NCBI RefSeq assembly: GCF_003172935.1
Contig: NZ_QGKS01000187.1
Location: 55,433 to 119,432 of the forward strand
From: Micromonospora sicca
GTDB lineage: Bacteria; Actinomycetota; Actinomycetes; Mycobacteriales; Micromonosporaceae
Direction: 5' to 3'
Length of the DNA: 64,000 bases
Numbering within the stretch: position 1 is the stretch's first letter; each line of letters begins with the position of its first letter. The position numbers and the translations under genes are program-made. Under the pieces are notes generated by a model, which worked only from the letters and a program-made list of their open reading frames with translations, did not search any database and was not told the DNA's origin. Below, piece after piece: positions 44,535 to 54,402 of the stretch.

Positions 44535-45572
44535 TCAGGAACTACCCAGCCGCCACGTGGTGATCGAGCGGTACGTCTCGCCTGGATTGAGCACCGGCGA
44601 GGGGAACGCGGGCTGGTTCGGGGCGTCCGGGTGCCGTTGCGTCTCCAGGGCTATTCCGTCGCTCTGCCGGAGCAGCCTGCCGTCGCGCCCATTCAGCGTG
44701 CCGTCGAGGCGGTTACCGGTGTAGACCTGCAGCGACGGCTGGTCGGTGCTGATCTCCAGGAAGCGTCCACTGTCCGGATGTTCCAGCCGCGCCGCTCGGC
44801 GCAGGCCCTCGCCGCGCAGGTGGTAGGCGTGGTCGATACCGGCCACCCGCAGTACCTGTGGATGGTGGTGACGAGCCCGGTGGCCGATCGCGGCCGGCGT
44901 CGTGAAGTCGAAGGGCGTTCCGGCGACCGGATCCAGCCGCCCCAGGGGAATGGCGCGAGGATCGACCGGCAGGTAGGTGTCGGCGTCGACGGCCAGCAGG
45001 TGGTCCTCGGCGCTTCCGGACTCGGGCCCTCCGAGATTGAAGTAGGCGTGGTTGGTCAGGCTGACGACGGTCGGTGCGTCGCAGGCGGCGGACAACTCGA
45101 TGGTGACCGTGTCCCCCGCCACCCGGTACGCGGCGCGGGCCGTCAGTTCGCCGGGGAACCCTTGGTCCCCGTCGGGGCTGACGAGTTCCAGCGTGAGTGA
45201 ATCGGCGGCCTGGTCGACGACGGTCCAGAGGCGGAGGTGGAAGCCCTCCGTGCCGCCGTGCAGGCAGGTGTCCGCCTCGTTCGTCGTCAGCGGGTACGTC
45301 TTCCCATCGAGGGTGAAGCGACCGCCGGCGATGCGGTTGGCGTAGCGGCCCACGGTCGCGCCGACATACGGGTTGGTCGGGGAGAGGTACGAGGCCACGT
45401 CGGAGTAGCCGAGGACGACGTCCAGAGGGTGCCCGTCTCGCGTCGGCACCCGTAGCCGCTGCACGGTGGCGCCAAGGTCGAGCACCGTCAGCTCCACCCC
45501 GGGCTCCGCTCGGAGGGTGTGGGCCATGACGTCGCGCCCGTCCGGCATTGTCCCGAATCGTACGGGGGCCAT
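44535..45572 (-). CDS. galM: Aldose 1-epimerase (mutarotase), second copy
   Basis: 345 residues, GalM family, same motifs as the first copy: GATVGRYANRIAGGRF, LHGGTEGFHLRLW, TNHAYFNLGG, GIDHAYHLRG and the catalytic-Glu region near LEISTDQPSLQVYTGN. ATG 45572 follows AGGAGA. Last gene of the complete ara operon, separated from araA by the conserved hairpin at 45641. It would equilibrate the anomers of imported L-arabinose before isomerisation. Differs from the first copy at scattered positions, so the two are diverged duplicates and not a recent copy. Confidence 0.93.
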   Translation of the reverse strand: MAPVRFGTMPDGRDVMAHTLRAEPGVELTVLDLGATVQRLRVPTRDGHPLDVVLGYSDVASYLSPTNPYVGATVGRYANRIAGGRFTLDGKTYPLTTNEADTCLHGGTEGFHLRLWTVVDQAADSLTLELVSPDGDQGFPGELTARAAYRVAGDTVTIELSAACDAPTVVSLTNHAYFNLGGPESGSAEDHLLAVDADTYLPVDPRAIPLGRLDPVAGTPFDFTTPAAIGHRARHHHPQVLRVAGIDHAYHLRGEGLRRAARLEHPDSGRFLEISTDQPSLQVYTGNRLDGTLNGRDGRLLRQSDGIALETQRHPDAPNQPAFPSPVLNPGETYRSITTWRLGSS

Positions 45573-45640
45573 GAGGTCTCCTGAGGCTGGAAGGCGCAAC
45601 CCGGTCGTGCCGCACGTGGTCCCCCCGTGGGCAGGTGGAA

Positions 45641-45680
45641 CCGGTGGCGCTGGTGGGGTTCCGGACACCAGCGCCACCGG
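45641..45680 (-). terminator. Hairpin between araA and galM, copy 2
   Basis: Perfect 15-bp stem (45641-45655 with 45666-45680), loop of ten bases. Counterpart of 2532-2573. Its survival in both diverged copies suggests a role in setting galM levels or protecting the araA message. Confidence 0.6.
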
Positions 45681-45696
45681 AGCGGGGCGCGGAGTA

Positions 45697-47208
45697 CTAC
45701 AGCTGGGCGGCGAGGCGGTGGTATGCGGCGTTCCACCGCAGTTCCCGCCGCATTGCCTCCGGAGTTGTGGCCGAGTCGATGACCACGAGCTCGGTACGCA
45801 GCATCTCGGCCAGGTCGCGGAACTCTGGGGTGCGCACCGCCTTGGAGAGCACGGTGTGGTGCGGACCGCCGGCGAGCAGCCAGCACTCCGCCGAGGTGGA
45901 CAGGCTGGGGCGCGGCTCCCAGACCGCGCAGGCCACCGGGAGCTTCGGCAGCGCCTCGTCGGGCTCGACGACGTCGACCTCGTTGAGCGTCAGGCGGAAG
46001 CGGTCGCCCAGGTCGCTGATGCCCACGACCACGGCGGGGCCGGGCGCGGCGGTGAAGCGCAGCCGCACCGGGTCCTCCCGGTTGCCGATGCCGAGCGGGT
46101 GGATCTCGAGGGTCGGCTTACCCCCGGCGATGCTGGGGCAGACCTCGAGCATGTGGGCGCCGAGGATCTTCTCCTGCCCGGGCACCAGGTGGTAGGTGTA
46201 GTCCTCCATGAAGCTGGTGCCGCCCGGCTGGCCGGCCGCCATGGCCTTGGTGGTACGCACCATGACCGAGGTCTTCCAGTCGCCCTCGCCGCCGAAGCCG
46301 TAGCCGTCGGCCATGAGCCGCTGCACGGCGAGGCCGGGCAGCTGGCGCAGGCCGCCGAGGTCCTCGAAGTTGGTGGTGAAGGCCTTGAAGTCACCGTCGC
46401 TGAGGAACCTCCGCAGGCCGGCCTCGATCCGGGCGCCGTAGCGCAGGGACTCGTGGCGGTCCCCGCCCGGGCGCAGCTCGGCCGCGACGTCGAAGCTGTC
46501 GAGGTACTCGGTCACCAGGTCGTCGACCGCCGCATCCGAGATCTCGTCGACGACCTTCACCAGGTCGTTCACGCCGTACGTGTTGACCGACACCCCGAAG
46601 CGCAGCTGCGCCTCCACCTTGTCCCCCTCGGTGACGGCGACGTCGCGCATGTTGTCGCCGAACCGGGCCAGGCGCAGCGTCCGAAGCTCATGCGCACCGA
46701 GGGCGGCCCGAGCCCAGACGGCGACCCGCTCCACGACCACCGGGTTGCTCACATGGCCGGCGACGATCTTGCGGGCCACGCCGAGGCGGGCGGTGAGATA
46801 CCCGAACTCGCGGTCACCGTGGGCGGCCTGGTTGAGGTTCATGAAGTCCATGTCGATGGTGGACCAGGGCAGTTCCGCGCCGGCCTGGGTGTGCAGGTGC
46901 AGCATCGGCTTGCGCAGGGCGTCCATGCCCGCGATCCACATCTTGGCCGGGGAGAAGGTGTGCATCCACGTGATCACACCGATGCACCCCGGCGCGGCGT
47001 TGGCCGCGAGCACCTGGGCGTGGATGGCGGCGGCGTCGATGAGGACGGGCTTCCAGACCACCTTGGCGGGCAGGACCCCGCTGGCGTCGAGCTGCTTGGC
47101 GATGGCCTGCGACTGGTCGGCCACCTGGCGCAGGGTCTCCTCGCCGTACAGGTGCTGGCTGCCGGTCAGGAACCACAGCTCAGGGGCATTCTGGGGGTCA
47201 GCAGGCAT
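45697..47208 (-). CDS. araA: L-arabinose isomerase, second copy
   Basis: 503 residues, with the same block structure as the first copy, including [40 protein letters not shown] and [29 protein letters not shown], which holds active-site Glu and His residues. Converts L-arabinose to L-ribulose. ATG 47208 is preceded by GGAGATCC. Thirty bases separate it from araD. Lies in an operon with an intact ribulokinase and transporter, so this is likely the working copy. Confidence 0.97.
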   Translation of the reverse strand: MPADPQNAPELWFLTGSQHLYGEETLRQVADQSQAIAKQLDASGVLPAKVVWKPVLIDAAAIHAQVLAANAAPGCIGVITWMHTFSPAKMWIAGMDALRKPMLHLHTQAGAELPWSTIDMDFMNLNQAAHGDREFGYLTARLGVARKIVAGHVSNPVVVERVAVWARAALGAHELRTLRLARFGDNMRDVAVTEGDKVEAQLRFGVSVNTYGVNDLVKVVDEISDAAVDDLVTEYLDSFDVAAELRPGGDRHESLRYGARIEAGLRRFLSDGDFKAFTTNFEDLGGLRQLPGLAVQRLMADGYGFGGEGDWKTSVMVRTTKAMAAGQPGGTSFMEDYTYHLVPGQEKILGAHMLEVCPSIAGGKPTLEIHPLGIGNREDPVRLRFTAAPGPAVVVGISDLGDRFRLTLNEVDVVEPDEALPKLPVACAVWEPRPSLSTSAECWLLAGGPHHTVLSKAVRTPEFRDLAEMLRTELVVIDSATTPEAMRRELRWNAAYHRLAAQL

Positions 47209-47238
47209 GGTGGATCTCCTCGAGTAGCGGGAGCGGGG

Positions 47239-47916
47239 TCAGCGCTGCCCGTAAACGTTCTGGTAGCGGTCGTAGAGGGCGTCGATGTCGCCCTCCCCGA
47301 TCGGTATCGGTCGACCGAGCTGACGGGCGACGTGCACGGTGCGGGCGACGTCCTCGCACATCACGGCGGCCTTGACGGCGGCCCTTGCCGTCCGCCCGAT
47401 GCTGAAGACGCCGTGGTTGCGCATGAGCACCGCCGCGGACCGGCTCTGCGAGAGGGTCTCGACGATCCCCCGCCCGATCGAGTCGTCGCCGATGAGGGCG
47501 AACGGGCCGACGGGGATGTCTCCCCCGAACTCGTCAGCCATCATGGTCAGCACGCACGGGATCGGCTCACCGCGCGCGGCCCACGCCGTGGCGTACGTCG
47601 AGTGGGTGTGCACGACGCCGCCGACGTGCGGCATGTGGCGGTAGACGTACGCCTGGGCGTCGGTGTCGGACGACGGCGCGTAATCGCCGTCCACAACCCT
47701 GCCGTACAGGTCGCAGACCACCATGTTGTCCGGAGTGAGCTCGTCGTACGCGACCCCGCTGGGCTTGATGACCATGAGGTCGCGCCCAGGCACCCGCGAG
47801 GACACGTTGCCCGCCGTCCACACCACCAGCTCGTAGCGGGTCAGCTCGGCGTGCAGCCGGCACACCTCCTCGCGCAGGCTGCGGATCGTCGCGTTCACGT
47901 CGGCCAGGACGGTCAC
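47239..47916 (-). CDS. araD: L-ribulose-5-phosphate 4-epimerase, second copy
   Basis: 225 residues, class II aldolase fold with HTHSTYATAWAARGEPIP and RNHGVFSIGR metal ligands. Produces D-xylulose 5-phosphate. GTG start at 47916, two bases after the araB stop, with GGAGG within the end of araB. Same length and start codon as the first copy. Confidence 0.96.
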   Translation of the reverse strand: MTVLADVNATIRSLREEVCRLHAELTRYELVVWTAGNVSSRVPGRDLMVIKPSGVAYDELTPDNMVVCDLYGRVVDGDYAPSSDTDAQAYVYRHMPHVGGVVHTHSTYATAWAARGEPIPCVLTMMADEFGGDIPVGPFALIGDDSIGRGIVETLSQSRSAAVLMRNHGVFSIGRTARAAVKAAVMCEDVARTVHVARQLGRPIPIGEGDIDALYDRYQNVYGQR

Positions 47917-47918
47917 GG

Positions 47919-49595
47919 TCAGGCCTCCTCTCGGCCGGCGGCGGCAGTGGCGGAACGGCGGATCTCCTTGAGCCGCTTCATCACCGGGTTCGCGCCTCGG
48001 CCGAAGTAGTCGTGCAGCACCAGGTACTCGGCGAACAACGCGTCGTAGGCGTTCGCCCGCTCCTCGTCGGGCACGTAGGCGCCCCGGGTGACCCGGCCCA
48101 TCGCCTTGGCCGCGGTCGTGATGCCGGGGTACGCGCCCGCGGCCACCGCGGCGTGGATCGCCGAGCCGAGCGCGGGGCCCTGCTCGGACCCGAGGACCGA
48201 CAGCGGCATCCGGGTCACGTCGGCGTAGATCTGCATGAGGAGGCGATTCTTGGTCAGGCCGCCGGCGATGATGAGTTCCTCGACCGGCACCCCGCTGTCG
48301 CGGAACGTCTCGAGGATCACCCTGGTGCCGTACGCGGTGGCCTCGAGCAGCGCGCGGTAGGTGTCCTCCGGGCGCGTCGCCAGTGTCTGCCCGACGACGA
48401 CCCCGGAGAGCTCGTGGTCGACCAGGACCGACCGGTTGCCGCTGTGCCAGTCGAGCGCGAGGAGCCCGTGCGCCCCCACCGCCTGGCCGGCGGCCCGCTC
48501 GGTGAGCAGCTCGTGCACCGAGATGCCGCGCTCCTTCGCCTCGGCGGCGTACGCCGCCGGCACGCCCGTCCGGGTGAACCAGCCGAAGATGTCACCCACC
48601 CCGGACTGGCCGGCCTCGTAACCCCAGAGCCCCGGGATGATCCCGCCGTCCACGACGCCGCACATTCCCGGCACCTCCCGCAGGACGGTGCCGGACATGA
48701 CGTGGCAGGTGGAGGTGCCCATGATCGCCACCATCTGGCCGGGTGCGGTCGCCTGGGCGGCGGGCGCGGTGACGTGGGCGTCGACGTTGCCGACGGCCAC
48801 CGCGATGCCCTCGGGCAGGCCCGTCCAGGCTGCCGCCTGTGCGGTCAGCCGGCCGGCGGCCTCGCCGAGCTGGCCGATGGGGTGCTCGAGCTTGTCGACC
48901 ACGAAGCGTGCGAAGCCGGGGTTGAGCTCGGCGAGGAACTCCGGTGACGGGTACTTCCCGTCCTGGAGGATGCCCTTGTATCCGGCGGTGCAGGCGTTGC
49001 GGACGTACCGGCCGCAGAGCTGCCACACGATCCAGTCCGCGGCCTCCACCCAGCGCTCGGTCGCGGCGTACACCTCCGGGTCCTCCTCGAGGACCTGGAG
49101 CGCCTTGGCGAACTCCCACTCGGAGGAGATCAGCCCGCCGTAGCGGGGCAACCAGGTCTCGCCGCGTCTGCGGGCCAGCTCGTTGACGCGGTCGGCCTGG
49201 CCCTGCGCGGCGTGGTGGCGCCACAGCTTGATGTAGGCGTGCGGCCGGTCGGCGTACTGCGGCAGCTCGGAGAGCGGCGTGCCGTCGGCAGTGGTGGGCA
49301 GCACGGTGCAGGCCGTGAAGTCGGTGGCGATGCCGATGACGTCGGCGGCGTCGATCCCGGCCTCCTGCACGGCCTGCGGCACCGCGACCTGGAGGACCTC
49401 GCGGTAGTCCTGGGGGACCTGCAGCGCCCACTCGGGCGGCAGCGCCCGACCGGAGGGCAGCGCGTCGGTCACCACGGCGTGCGGGTACTCGTGCATGGCC
49501 GACCCCAACTCGGCCCCGTCTGCCACTCGGACCACCAGGGCCCGTCCCGACAGGGTCCCGAAATCGACGCCCACCACGTACTTGTCGTTGCTCAT
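47919..49595 (-). CDS. araB: Ribulokinase
   Basis: 558 residues. FGGY family, with the N-lobe phosphate loop YVVGVDFGTLSGRALVVRV at the start and the C-lobe GGLTKNRLLMQIYADVTRMPL and GSAIHAAVAAGAY motifs. Phosphorylates L-ribulose with ATP to L-ribulose 5-phosphate. ATG 49595 overlaps the TGA of the LacI gene by 4 nt. It is the only intact ribulokinase in the window and shows what the truncated copy at 4815-6242 has lost. Confidence 0.96.
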   Translation of the reverse strand: MSNDKYVVGVDFGTLSGRALVVRVADGAELGSAMHEYPHAVVTDALPSGRALPPEWALQVPQDYREVLQVAVPQAVQEAGIDAADVIGIATDFTACTVLPTTADGTPLSELPQYADRPHAYIKLWRHHAAQGQADRVNELARRRGETWLPRYGGLISSEWEFAKALQVLEEDPEVYAATERWVEAADWIVWQLCGRYVRNACTAGYKGILQDGKYPSPEFLAELNPGFARFVVDKLEHPIGQLGEAAGRLTAQAAAWTGLPEGIAVAVGNVDAHVTAPAAQATAPGQMVAIMGTSTCHVMSGTVLREVPGMCGVVDGGIIPGLWGYEAGQSGVGDIFGWFTRTGVPAAYAAEAKERGISVHELLTERAAGQAVGAHGLLALDWHSGNRSVLVDHELSGVVVGQTLATRPEDTYRALLEATAYGTRVILETFRDSGVPVEELIIAGGLTKNRLLMQIYADVTRMPLSVLGSEQGPALGSAIHAAVAAGAYPGITTAAKAMGRVTRGAYVPDEERANAYDALFAEYLVLHDYFGRGANPVMKRLKEIRRSATAAAGREEA

Positions 49596-50611
49596 GTGCT
49601 GGTCCTTGTCGGCGGGGCGGTGCTCTTGCGCACCACAAGCTTGGGAATGACCAACGGCGAGGGCTGGAGTTCGGTGCCCTTGATCGCCTGCGTGACGACC
49701 TCGATCGCCCGGCGACCGACGGCGTCGAAGTCCTGCTGGATCGTGGTCAGCGGCGGGATGAGGTAGGCCGCCTCGGGGACGTCGTCGAATCCGACGACGG
49801 AGATGTCGTCCGGCACCCGGCGGCCACACTCATGCAGCGCGCGGAGCACTCCGATCGCCATCTGATCGTTGGCGGCGAACACCGCGGTGGCGCCGGGCAT
49901 CTCGCAGATCCGCTCGCCGGCGGTGTACCCGCTTTCCGAGCTCCAGTCGCCCCGCACCGGCTCCGCCGGCCGCAGTCCCGACTCGCTCATCGCCAGGCGC
50001 CAGCCCTCGACCCGGGCCCGGGCCTCCGCCCAGTTGAGCGGGCCGCTGACGTGCACGATCTCGCGGTGCCCGAGGCTCAGCAGGTGCTCCGTCGCCATCC
50101 GCGCGCCGCGCACCTGGTCCACCCCGACGGTCAGGGATGCCTTCGACAGGTCCCCCTCCACCACGACGAAGGGGACCCGAGCGGGTTGCATGCGAACCAC
50201 CTCGAGCGCCTCGTCGTGGCCGGCGATCATCACGATGCCCTCCACGCCCACCCGCATGAGGTGCTCGGTGGCATCGCTGAGGGCCCGGCGCGTCACGTCC
50301 GACAGGCTCACCGAGGTCGCGAAGTAGCCCGCCTCGCGGGCGGCGTCCTCGACACTGCGGTGGATGCTCGTCGGACCGAAGAACGTCCTGGCGGTGCCGA
50401 TGATGCCGATCATCCCGGAGCGTCCGCGCACCAGCGCGCGGGCGGCGATGTTGGGGCGGTAGCCCAGCCGCTCGATCGCCTGGAGCACCCGCTCCCTGGT
50501 CTCCGGCTTGATGCTGGGCGAACCGTTGATCACCCGGGACACGGTCTGGTGCGACACGCCCGCGAGTCGAGCGACATCCGCCATCACCGGCGCCCTGGAG
50601 GCAGCCGTCAC
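49592..50611 (-). CDS. LacI-family regulator of arabinose use
   Basis: 339 residues. HTH at residues about 10-50 (MADVARLAGVSHQTVSRVINGSPSIKPETRERVLQAIERLGY), then a sugar-sensing core (GRSGMIGIIGTART to GRRAIEVVTQAIKG). The GTG at 50611 is preferred: GGAGG lies five bases upstream and the codon overlaps the permease stop (GTGA); ATG 50584 is possible but would trim the HTH. It sits inside the transporter-ara operon, between the second permease and araB, so it would be autoregulated. It is the best candidate to bind the TGTTARCGCTAACA operators, including the one before the operon at 55480. The effector is probably L-arabinose or a pathway intermediate (inference). Confidence 0.93.
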   Translation of the reverse strand: MTAASRAPVMADVARLAGVSHQTVSRVINGSPSIKPETRERVLQAIERLGYRPNIAARALVRGRSGMIGIIGTARTFFGPTSIHRSVEDAAREAGYFATSVSLSDVTRRALSDATEHLMRVGVEGIVMIAGHDEALEVVRMQPARVPFVVVEGDLSKASLTVGVDQVRGARMATEHLLSLGHREIVHVSGPLNWAEARARVEGWRLAMSESGLRPAEPVRGDWSSESGYTAGERICEMPGATAVFAANDQMAIGVLRALHECGRRVPDDISVVGFDDVPEAAYLIPPLTTIQQDFDAVGRRAIEVVTQAIKGTELQPSPLVIPKLVVRKSTAPPTRTST

Positions 50612-51621
50612 GGCTGCCTCCGCATGAAGACCCTCTGCATCACGATGAAGAGGAGCAGCAGGGTTCCGATCGCTATCTTCGTCCACCACGAGCTCAGCGT
50701 GCCTTGAAACGAGATCAATGTCTGGATGACACCCAGGACCAGTACGCCGAGCAGTGAACCGAGGACGTAGCCGACGCCGCCGGAGAGCAGCGTGCCGCCG
50801 ATGACGACGGAGGCGATGGCGTCCAGCTCCATGCCGACGGCGTGCAGCCCGTATCCGGAGAGCATGTAGAGGGAGAAGAGCAGACCGGCGATGGCGGAGC
50901 AGAGCCCGCTGATGACGTAGACGCCGATCTTGACCTTGGCGACGGGCAGGCCCATGAGCGTGGCCGAGCTCTCGCTGCCGCCGACCGCGTACGCCGTCCG
51001 CCCGAAGCGGGTCCGGTGCAGGACCCAGACCGCCACCGCCACGAGGGCCAGGGCGATCACCACACTCCACGTGATCGACACGTTCTGCGACAGCGGGATG
51101 GCGGCGGTGGCGAAGCTGCGGAAGGTCGGGTCCTTGATCGAGATCGACTCGACGCCGACGACGAAGCACAGCCCCCGGGCGAGGAACATGCCGGCGAGCG
51201 TGACGATGAACGGCTGGATCTCGAAGTAGTGGATGACCAGGCCCATGAGCAGGCCGAGCGTCGACCCCATGAGCAGCACCAGCAGCACCACGAGCGGCGC
51301 CGGGAGTCCGGCCCGCAGGCTGGCCGCCGCCACCATCGTGGACAGCGCGACCACCGCGCCCACCGACAGGTCGATGCCGCCGGTGACGATGACGAAGGTC
51401 ATGCCGACCGCGATGACGATGAGGAACGCGTTGTCGATGAACAGGTTCGCCACGACCTGCCCGGAGGTGAACCCCTCGTAGCGGGCGGCACCGACCCCGA
51501 AGAGGAGGACGAAGAGCACGAAGGTGGCGATCACGGGCACGACCCGACCGGGAACGGACCGGCCGCGCAGAATCGCCCCGAGCGGGGCCTTGCCCTTGAC
51601 CGGCGTTGCTGACGTCGTCAT
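50608..51621 (-). CDS. CUT2-type sugar ABC transporter permease 2 (YjfF-like)
   Basis: 337 residues with about nine membrane segments and the family motif GGIDLSVGAVVALSTMVAA near residue 85. Overlaps the first permease gene by 4 nt at its start and the LacI gene by 4 nt at its end. In YtfQRT-YjfF systems, which import the furanose form of galactose and related sugars, two unlike permeases form the channel; the same layout is present here. With its partner it probably carries L-arabinofuranose released by the secreted enzymes (inference). Confidence 0.92.
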   Translation of the reverse strand: MTTSATPVKGKAPLGAILRGRSVPGRVVPVIATFVLFVLLFGVGAARYEGFTSGQVVANLFIDNAFLIVIAVGMTFVIVTGGIDLSVGAVVALSTMVAAASLRAGLPAPLVVLLVLLMGSTLGLLMGLVIHYFEIQPFIVTLAGMFLARGLCFVVGVESISIKDPTFRSFATAAIPLSQNVSITWSVVIALALVAVAVWVLHRTRFGRTAYAVGGSESSATLMGLPVAKVKIGVYVISGLCSAIAGLLFSLYMLSGYGLHAVGMELDAIASVVIGGTLLSGGVGYVLGSLLGVLVLGVIQTLISFQGTLSSWWTKIAIGTLLLLFIVMQRVFMRRQP

Positions 51622-52724
51622 GACTGGGCCACCTTCTCCACCATGGATGCGGTCGGGGTCTGGGCGTGCTGCGCGGCCGCCGGCTCAGCGTCGGAAACGG
51701 GCCGGGCGGGACGCCGCGGGGTGCGCCGTAGCAGGACGGCCCGCACCTTGGGCGCCTGCAGGAGGCACACGGCGATGACGACGACGGCCTTGAAGACGAG
51801 GGTGATCTCCGGCGCGATGCCCATGCTGTACACCGTCGTGGTGAGCGTCTGGATGATGAGCGCGCCGAGCAGGGTCCCGGCCAGGCTGTAGCGGCCGCCG
51901 GCCAGGGAGGTGCCGCCGATAACGACCGCCAGGATGGCGTCCATCTCGATCCAGAGGCCGGCGTTGTTCGCGTCGGCAGCGCTGACGTTCGAGCTGATCA
52001 TGAGGCCGGCGATGCCCGCGCAGATCGCCGCGAACACGTAGACGGTCCACCGGATCGTGCGCGAGCGCAGGCCGGCGAGCCGGCTGGCCTCCGGGTTGAT
52101 GCCGACCGACTCGATCAGCAGGCCCAGGGCCGTCTTCCTCGTGACGATGGCGACGAGCACGAACACGGCCACCGCGATGAGGATCGAGACGGGCAGCAAC
52201 AGGAAGCCTGCGCCGACGGTGCGGAACGTGGGGTTGCGGACCGTGATGATCTGGCCGTCGGTGATCAGCATGGCGATGCCCCGGCCGGCCGTCATGAGGA
52301 CGAGCGTCGCGATGATCGGCTGAATGCGGAGGGCGGCGACGAGGAAGCCGTTCCACAGGCCGAGGACGGCGCACAGGGCGAGCGCCAGTCCCATGCCGAC
52401 AAAGGCGGCCTTGGCGCTGGTGGGATCGCCCGCGCCCACGATCGAAGAGCAGGCGACGGCACCGGCGATGGCGACGACCGCGCCCACGGACAGGTCGATC
52501 CCCCGGGTGGCGATCACCAGGCACATGCCCAGGGCGATGAGCAGGGTCGGCGCGCCGTTCTTGAGGATGTCGACGAGGCTCCCGTACAGGTGGCCATCCT
52601 GGAAACGCAGGGCCAGGAAGGACGGGCGGACGACCGCGTTGGCCGCCAGCAGCACCACGAGGGCCACCAGGGGCCAGAGCAGAGGGCTGCTGCGGAAGCG
52701 GTCCAGGGGGCGCGTCGACGTCAT
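51618..52724 (-). CDS. CUT2-type sugar ABC transporter permease 1 (YtfT-like)
   Basis: 368 residues, about nine membrane segments, motif ATRGIDLSVGAVVAIAGAVA near residue 85 and IEMDAILAVVIGGTSLAGGRYSL near 265. The ATG overlaps the ATPase stop (ATGA), and the stop overlaps the next permease start. It has a polar C-terminal tail of about 50 residues (RRTPRRPARPVSDAEP). Pairs with the following permease in a heterodimeric channel. Confidence 0.92.
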   Translation of the reverse strand: MTSTRPLDRFRSSPLLWPLVALVVLLAANAVVRPSFLALRFQDGHLYGSLVDILKNGAPTLLIALGMCLVIATRGIDLSVGAVVAIAGAVACSSIVGAGDPTSAKAAFVGMGLALALCAVLGLWNGFLVAALRIQPIIATLVLMTAGRGIAMLITDGQIITVRNPTFRTVGAGFLLLPVSILIAVAVFVLVAIVTRKTALGLLIESVGINPEASRLAGLRSRTIRWTVYVFAAICAGIAGLMISSNVSAADANNAGLWIEMDAILAVVIGGTSLAGGRYSLAGTLLGALIIQTLTTTVYSMGIAPEITLVFKAVVVIAVCLLQAPKVRAVLLRRTPRRPARPVSDAEPAAAQHAQTPTASMVEKVAQS

Positions 52725-54286
52725 GCCGCCACCGCCTCGGAGCGCTCGTCCACGTGGGCGATGAGCCGCATGATGTCGTCCACGGTCGCATGCTGGTCGA
52801 GCTCGGCGATCTTGCTGCGGTCCTTCATCACCACGACGCGGTGGCTCAGGCGCGCGACCTCCTCGAGTTCGGCGGAGATGTAGACCACGGCCATGCCTTC
52901 CTGGGCGAGCTCGGCGACGAGCTTCTGGATCTGGGTCTTGGCCCCGATGTCGATGCCGCGGGTGGGCTCGTCGAGGATGAGCACCTTCGGTTTGGTGATC
53001 AGCCAGCGGGCGAGCAGCACCTTCTGCTGGTTGCCCCCGGACAGCTTGCCCACGAGCGCGTCGGGGTCCGCCGGCCTGATGTCCAGCGCCTTGATCCACT
53101 TCTCGACCAGCTGGTCCTTGGTCTTACGCGGAATGGGCCGGGCCCAGCCGTTGGCCGCCTGCATCGCCAGGATGAGGTTGTCGCGGATGCTGAGGTCGGC
53201 CACCACCCCCTCGCCCTTTCGGTCCTCTGAACAGTAGGCGATCCCGGCCGCGATGGCCGCGCGCGGGCTGCGCAGGTGCAGGGCCTTGCCGTCGATGCGC
53301 ACCTGGCCGCTGTCCGGGCGGTCCGCCCCGAAGAGCAGCCGCGCCAGCTCGGTACGACCGGAACCGAGGAGTCCGGCCAGGCCGACCACCTCACCGCGGT
53401 TGATCTGGAGGTCGAACGGCGCGACCGAGCCCTTGCGGCCGACTCCGGTGGCCTGCAGCACGGGGACGGTGGAGGCCTCCTCGCCGGCCTGTCCGGCGAG
53501 CCGCTCCACCTCCGCCAACGCGCCGAGTTCGCGACCGATCATGAGGGAGACCAGGTCGAGTCGGCTGAGGTCGGCGGTGAGGTGCTCCCCCACCAGCCGC
53601 CCGTTGCGCAGCACCGTCATGCGGTCGGAGATCTCGTAGACCTGCTCGAGAAAGTGCGACACGAAGAGGATGGCGACTCCCCGGTCCCGCAGGACGCGCA
53701 TGATCCGGAAGAGCTCGGCGACCTCGTCCTGATCCAGACTGGAGGTCGGTTCGTCGAGGATGAGGACCTTGGCGTCCACGGCCACCGCGCGGGCGATCGC
53801 CACGAGCTGCTGGATGGCGATGGGATGCTCGGCGAGGACGGAGCCGGGGTCGATGTGCAGCCCCATGTCGGCGAGCAGCTCCGCCGCCCGGGCTCGGCAG
53901 GCCCGCCCGTCGACGGCGCCGAACCGCCGCGGCTCACGACCGAGCAGGATGTTCTCGGCGACGGTGAGGTTCGGGCAGAGGTTCACCTCCTGGTAAACCG
54001 TGCTGATCCCCGAGTCCTGAGCGTCGGCGGGGCCGGAGAACGAGACCTCACGACCGTCCAGCAGGGTGACTCCGGCGGTCGGGGTGTACACGCCCGTCAA
54101 CGCCTTGATGAGGGTCGACTTGCCGGCGCCGTTCTCTCCCATGAGGGCGTGCACCTCGCCGGGGAGAAGTCGGAAGTCCACCTCCTGCAGGGCTTTCACG
54201 CCTGGGAACTCCACCGAGATCCCACGCATCTGCACCACCGCGGCCCGTCCGGCCTCACGCGGTGCCTGCTTCGCGTCCACCGACAT
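52721..54286 (-). CDS. CUT2-type sugar ABC transporter ATP-binding protein (YtfR/AraG-like)
   Basis: 521 residues with two fused ABC domains. First half: Walker A GENGAGKST near residue 52, Q-loop QEVNLC, signature and Walker B VLILDEPTSSLDQDE near 170. Second half: degenerate Walker A GLLGSGRTEL, signature LSGGNQQKVLLARWL and VLILDEPTRGIDIG near 440. Length and the two-domain plan match AraG/YtfR. Supplies energy for the two permeases that follow with 4-nt overlaps. ATG 54286 has GGAGGA upstream. Confidence 0.95.
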   Translation of the reverse strand: MSVDAKQAPREAGRAAVVQMRGISVEFPGVKALQEVDFRLLPGEVHALMGENGAGKSTLIKALTGVYTPTAGVTLLDGREVSFSGPADAQDSGISTVYQEVNLCPNLTVAENILLGREPRRFGAVDGRACRARAAELLADMGLHIDPGSVLAEHPIAIQQLVAIARAVAVDAKVLILDEPTSSLDQDEVAELFRIMRVLRDRGVAILFVSHFLEQVYEISDRMTVLRNGRLVGEHLTADLSRLDLVSLMIGRELGALAEVERLAGQAGEEASTVPVLQATGVGRKGSVAPFDLQINRGEVVGLAGLLGSGRTELARLLFGADRPDSGQVRIDGKALHLRSPRAAIAAGIAYCSEDRKGEGVVADLSIRDNLILAMQAANGWARPIPRKTKDQLVEKWIKALDIRPADPDALVGKLSGGNQQKVLLARWLITKPKVLILDEPTRGIDIGAKTQIQKLVAELAQEGMAVVYISAELEEVARLSHRVVVMKDRSKIAELDQHATVDDIMRLIAHVDERSEAVAA

Positions 54287-54347
54287 GGTGGTCCTCCATC
54301 ACTTGCTACGAGCCGTCGCCGACGGGGCGGCCGGATGCTGGGGCTGG

Positions 54348-54379
54348 ACACCCCGCCACCCGTTAGGACGGCGGGGTGT
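54348..54379 (-). terminator. Intercistronic stem-loop after the binding-protein gene
   Basis: Perfect 10-bp stem (54348-54357 with 54370-54379) between the binding-protein and ATPase genes of the minus-strand operon. Probably raises the amount of binding protein relative to membrane parts, as in the CUT1 operon at 24253. Confidence 0.6.
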
Positions 54380-54402
54380 GCCAATCAGGATATCGACCGG
54401 TC

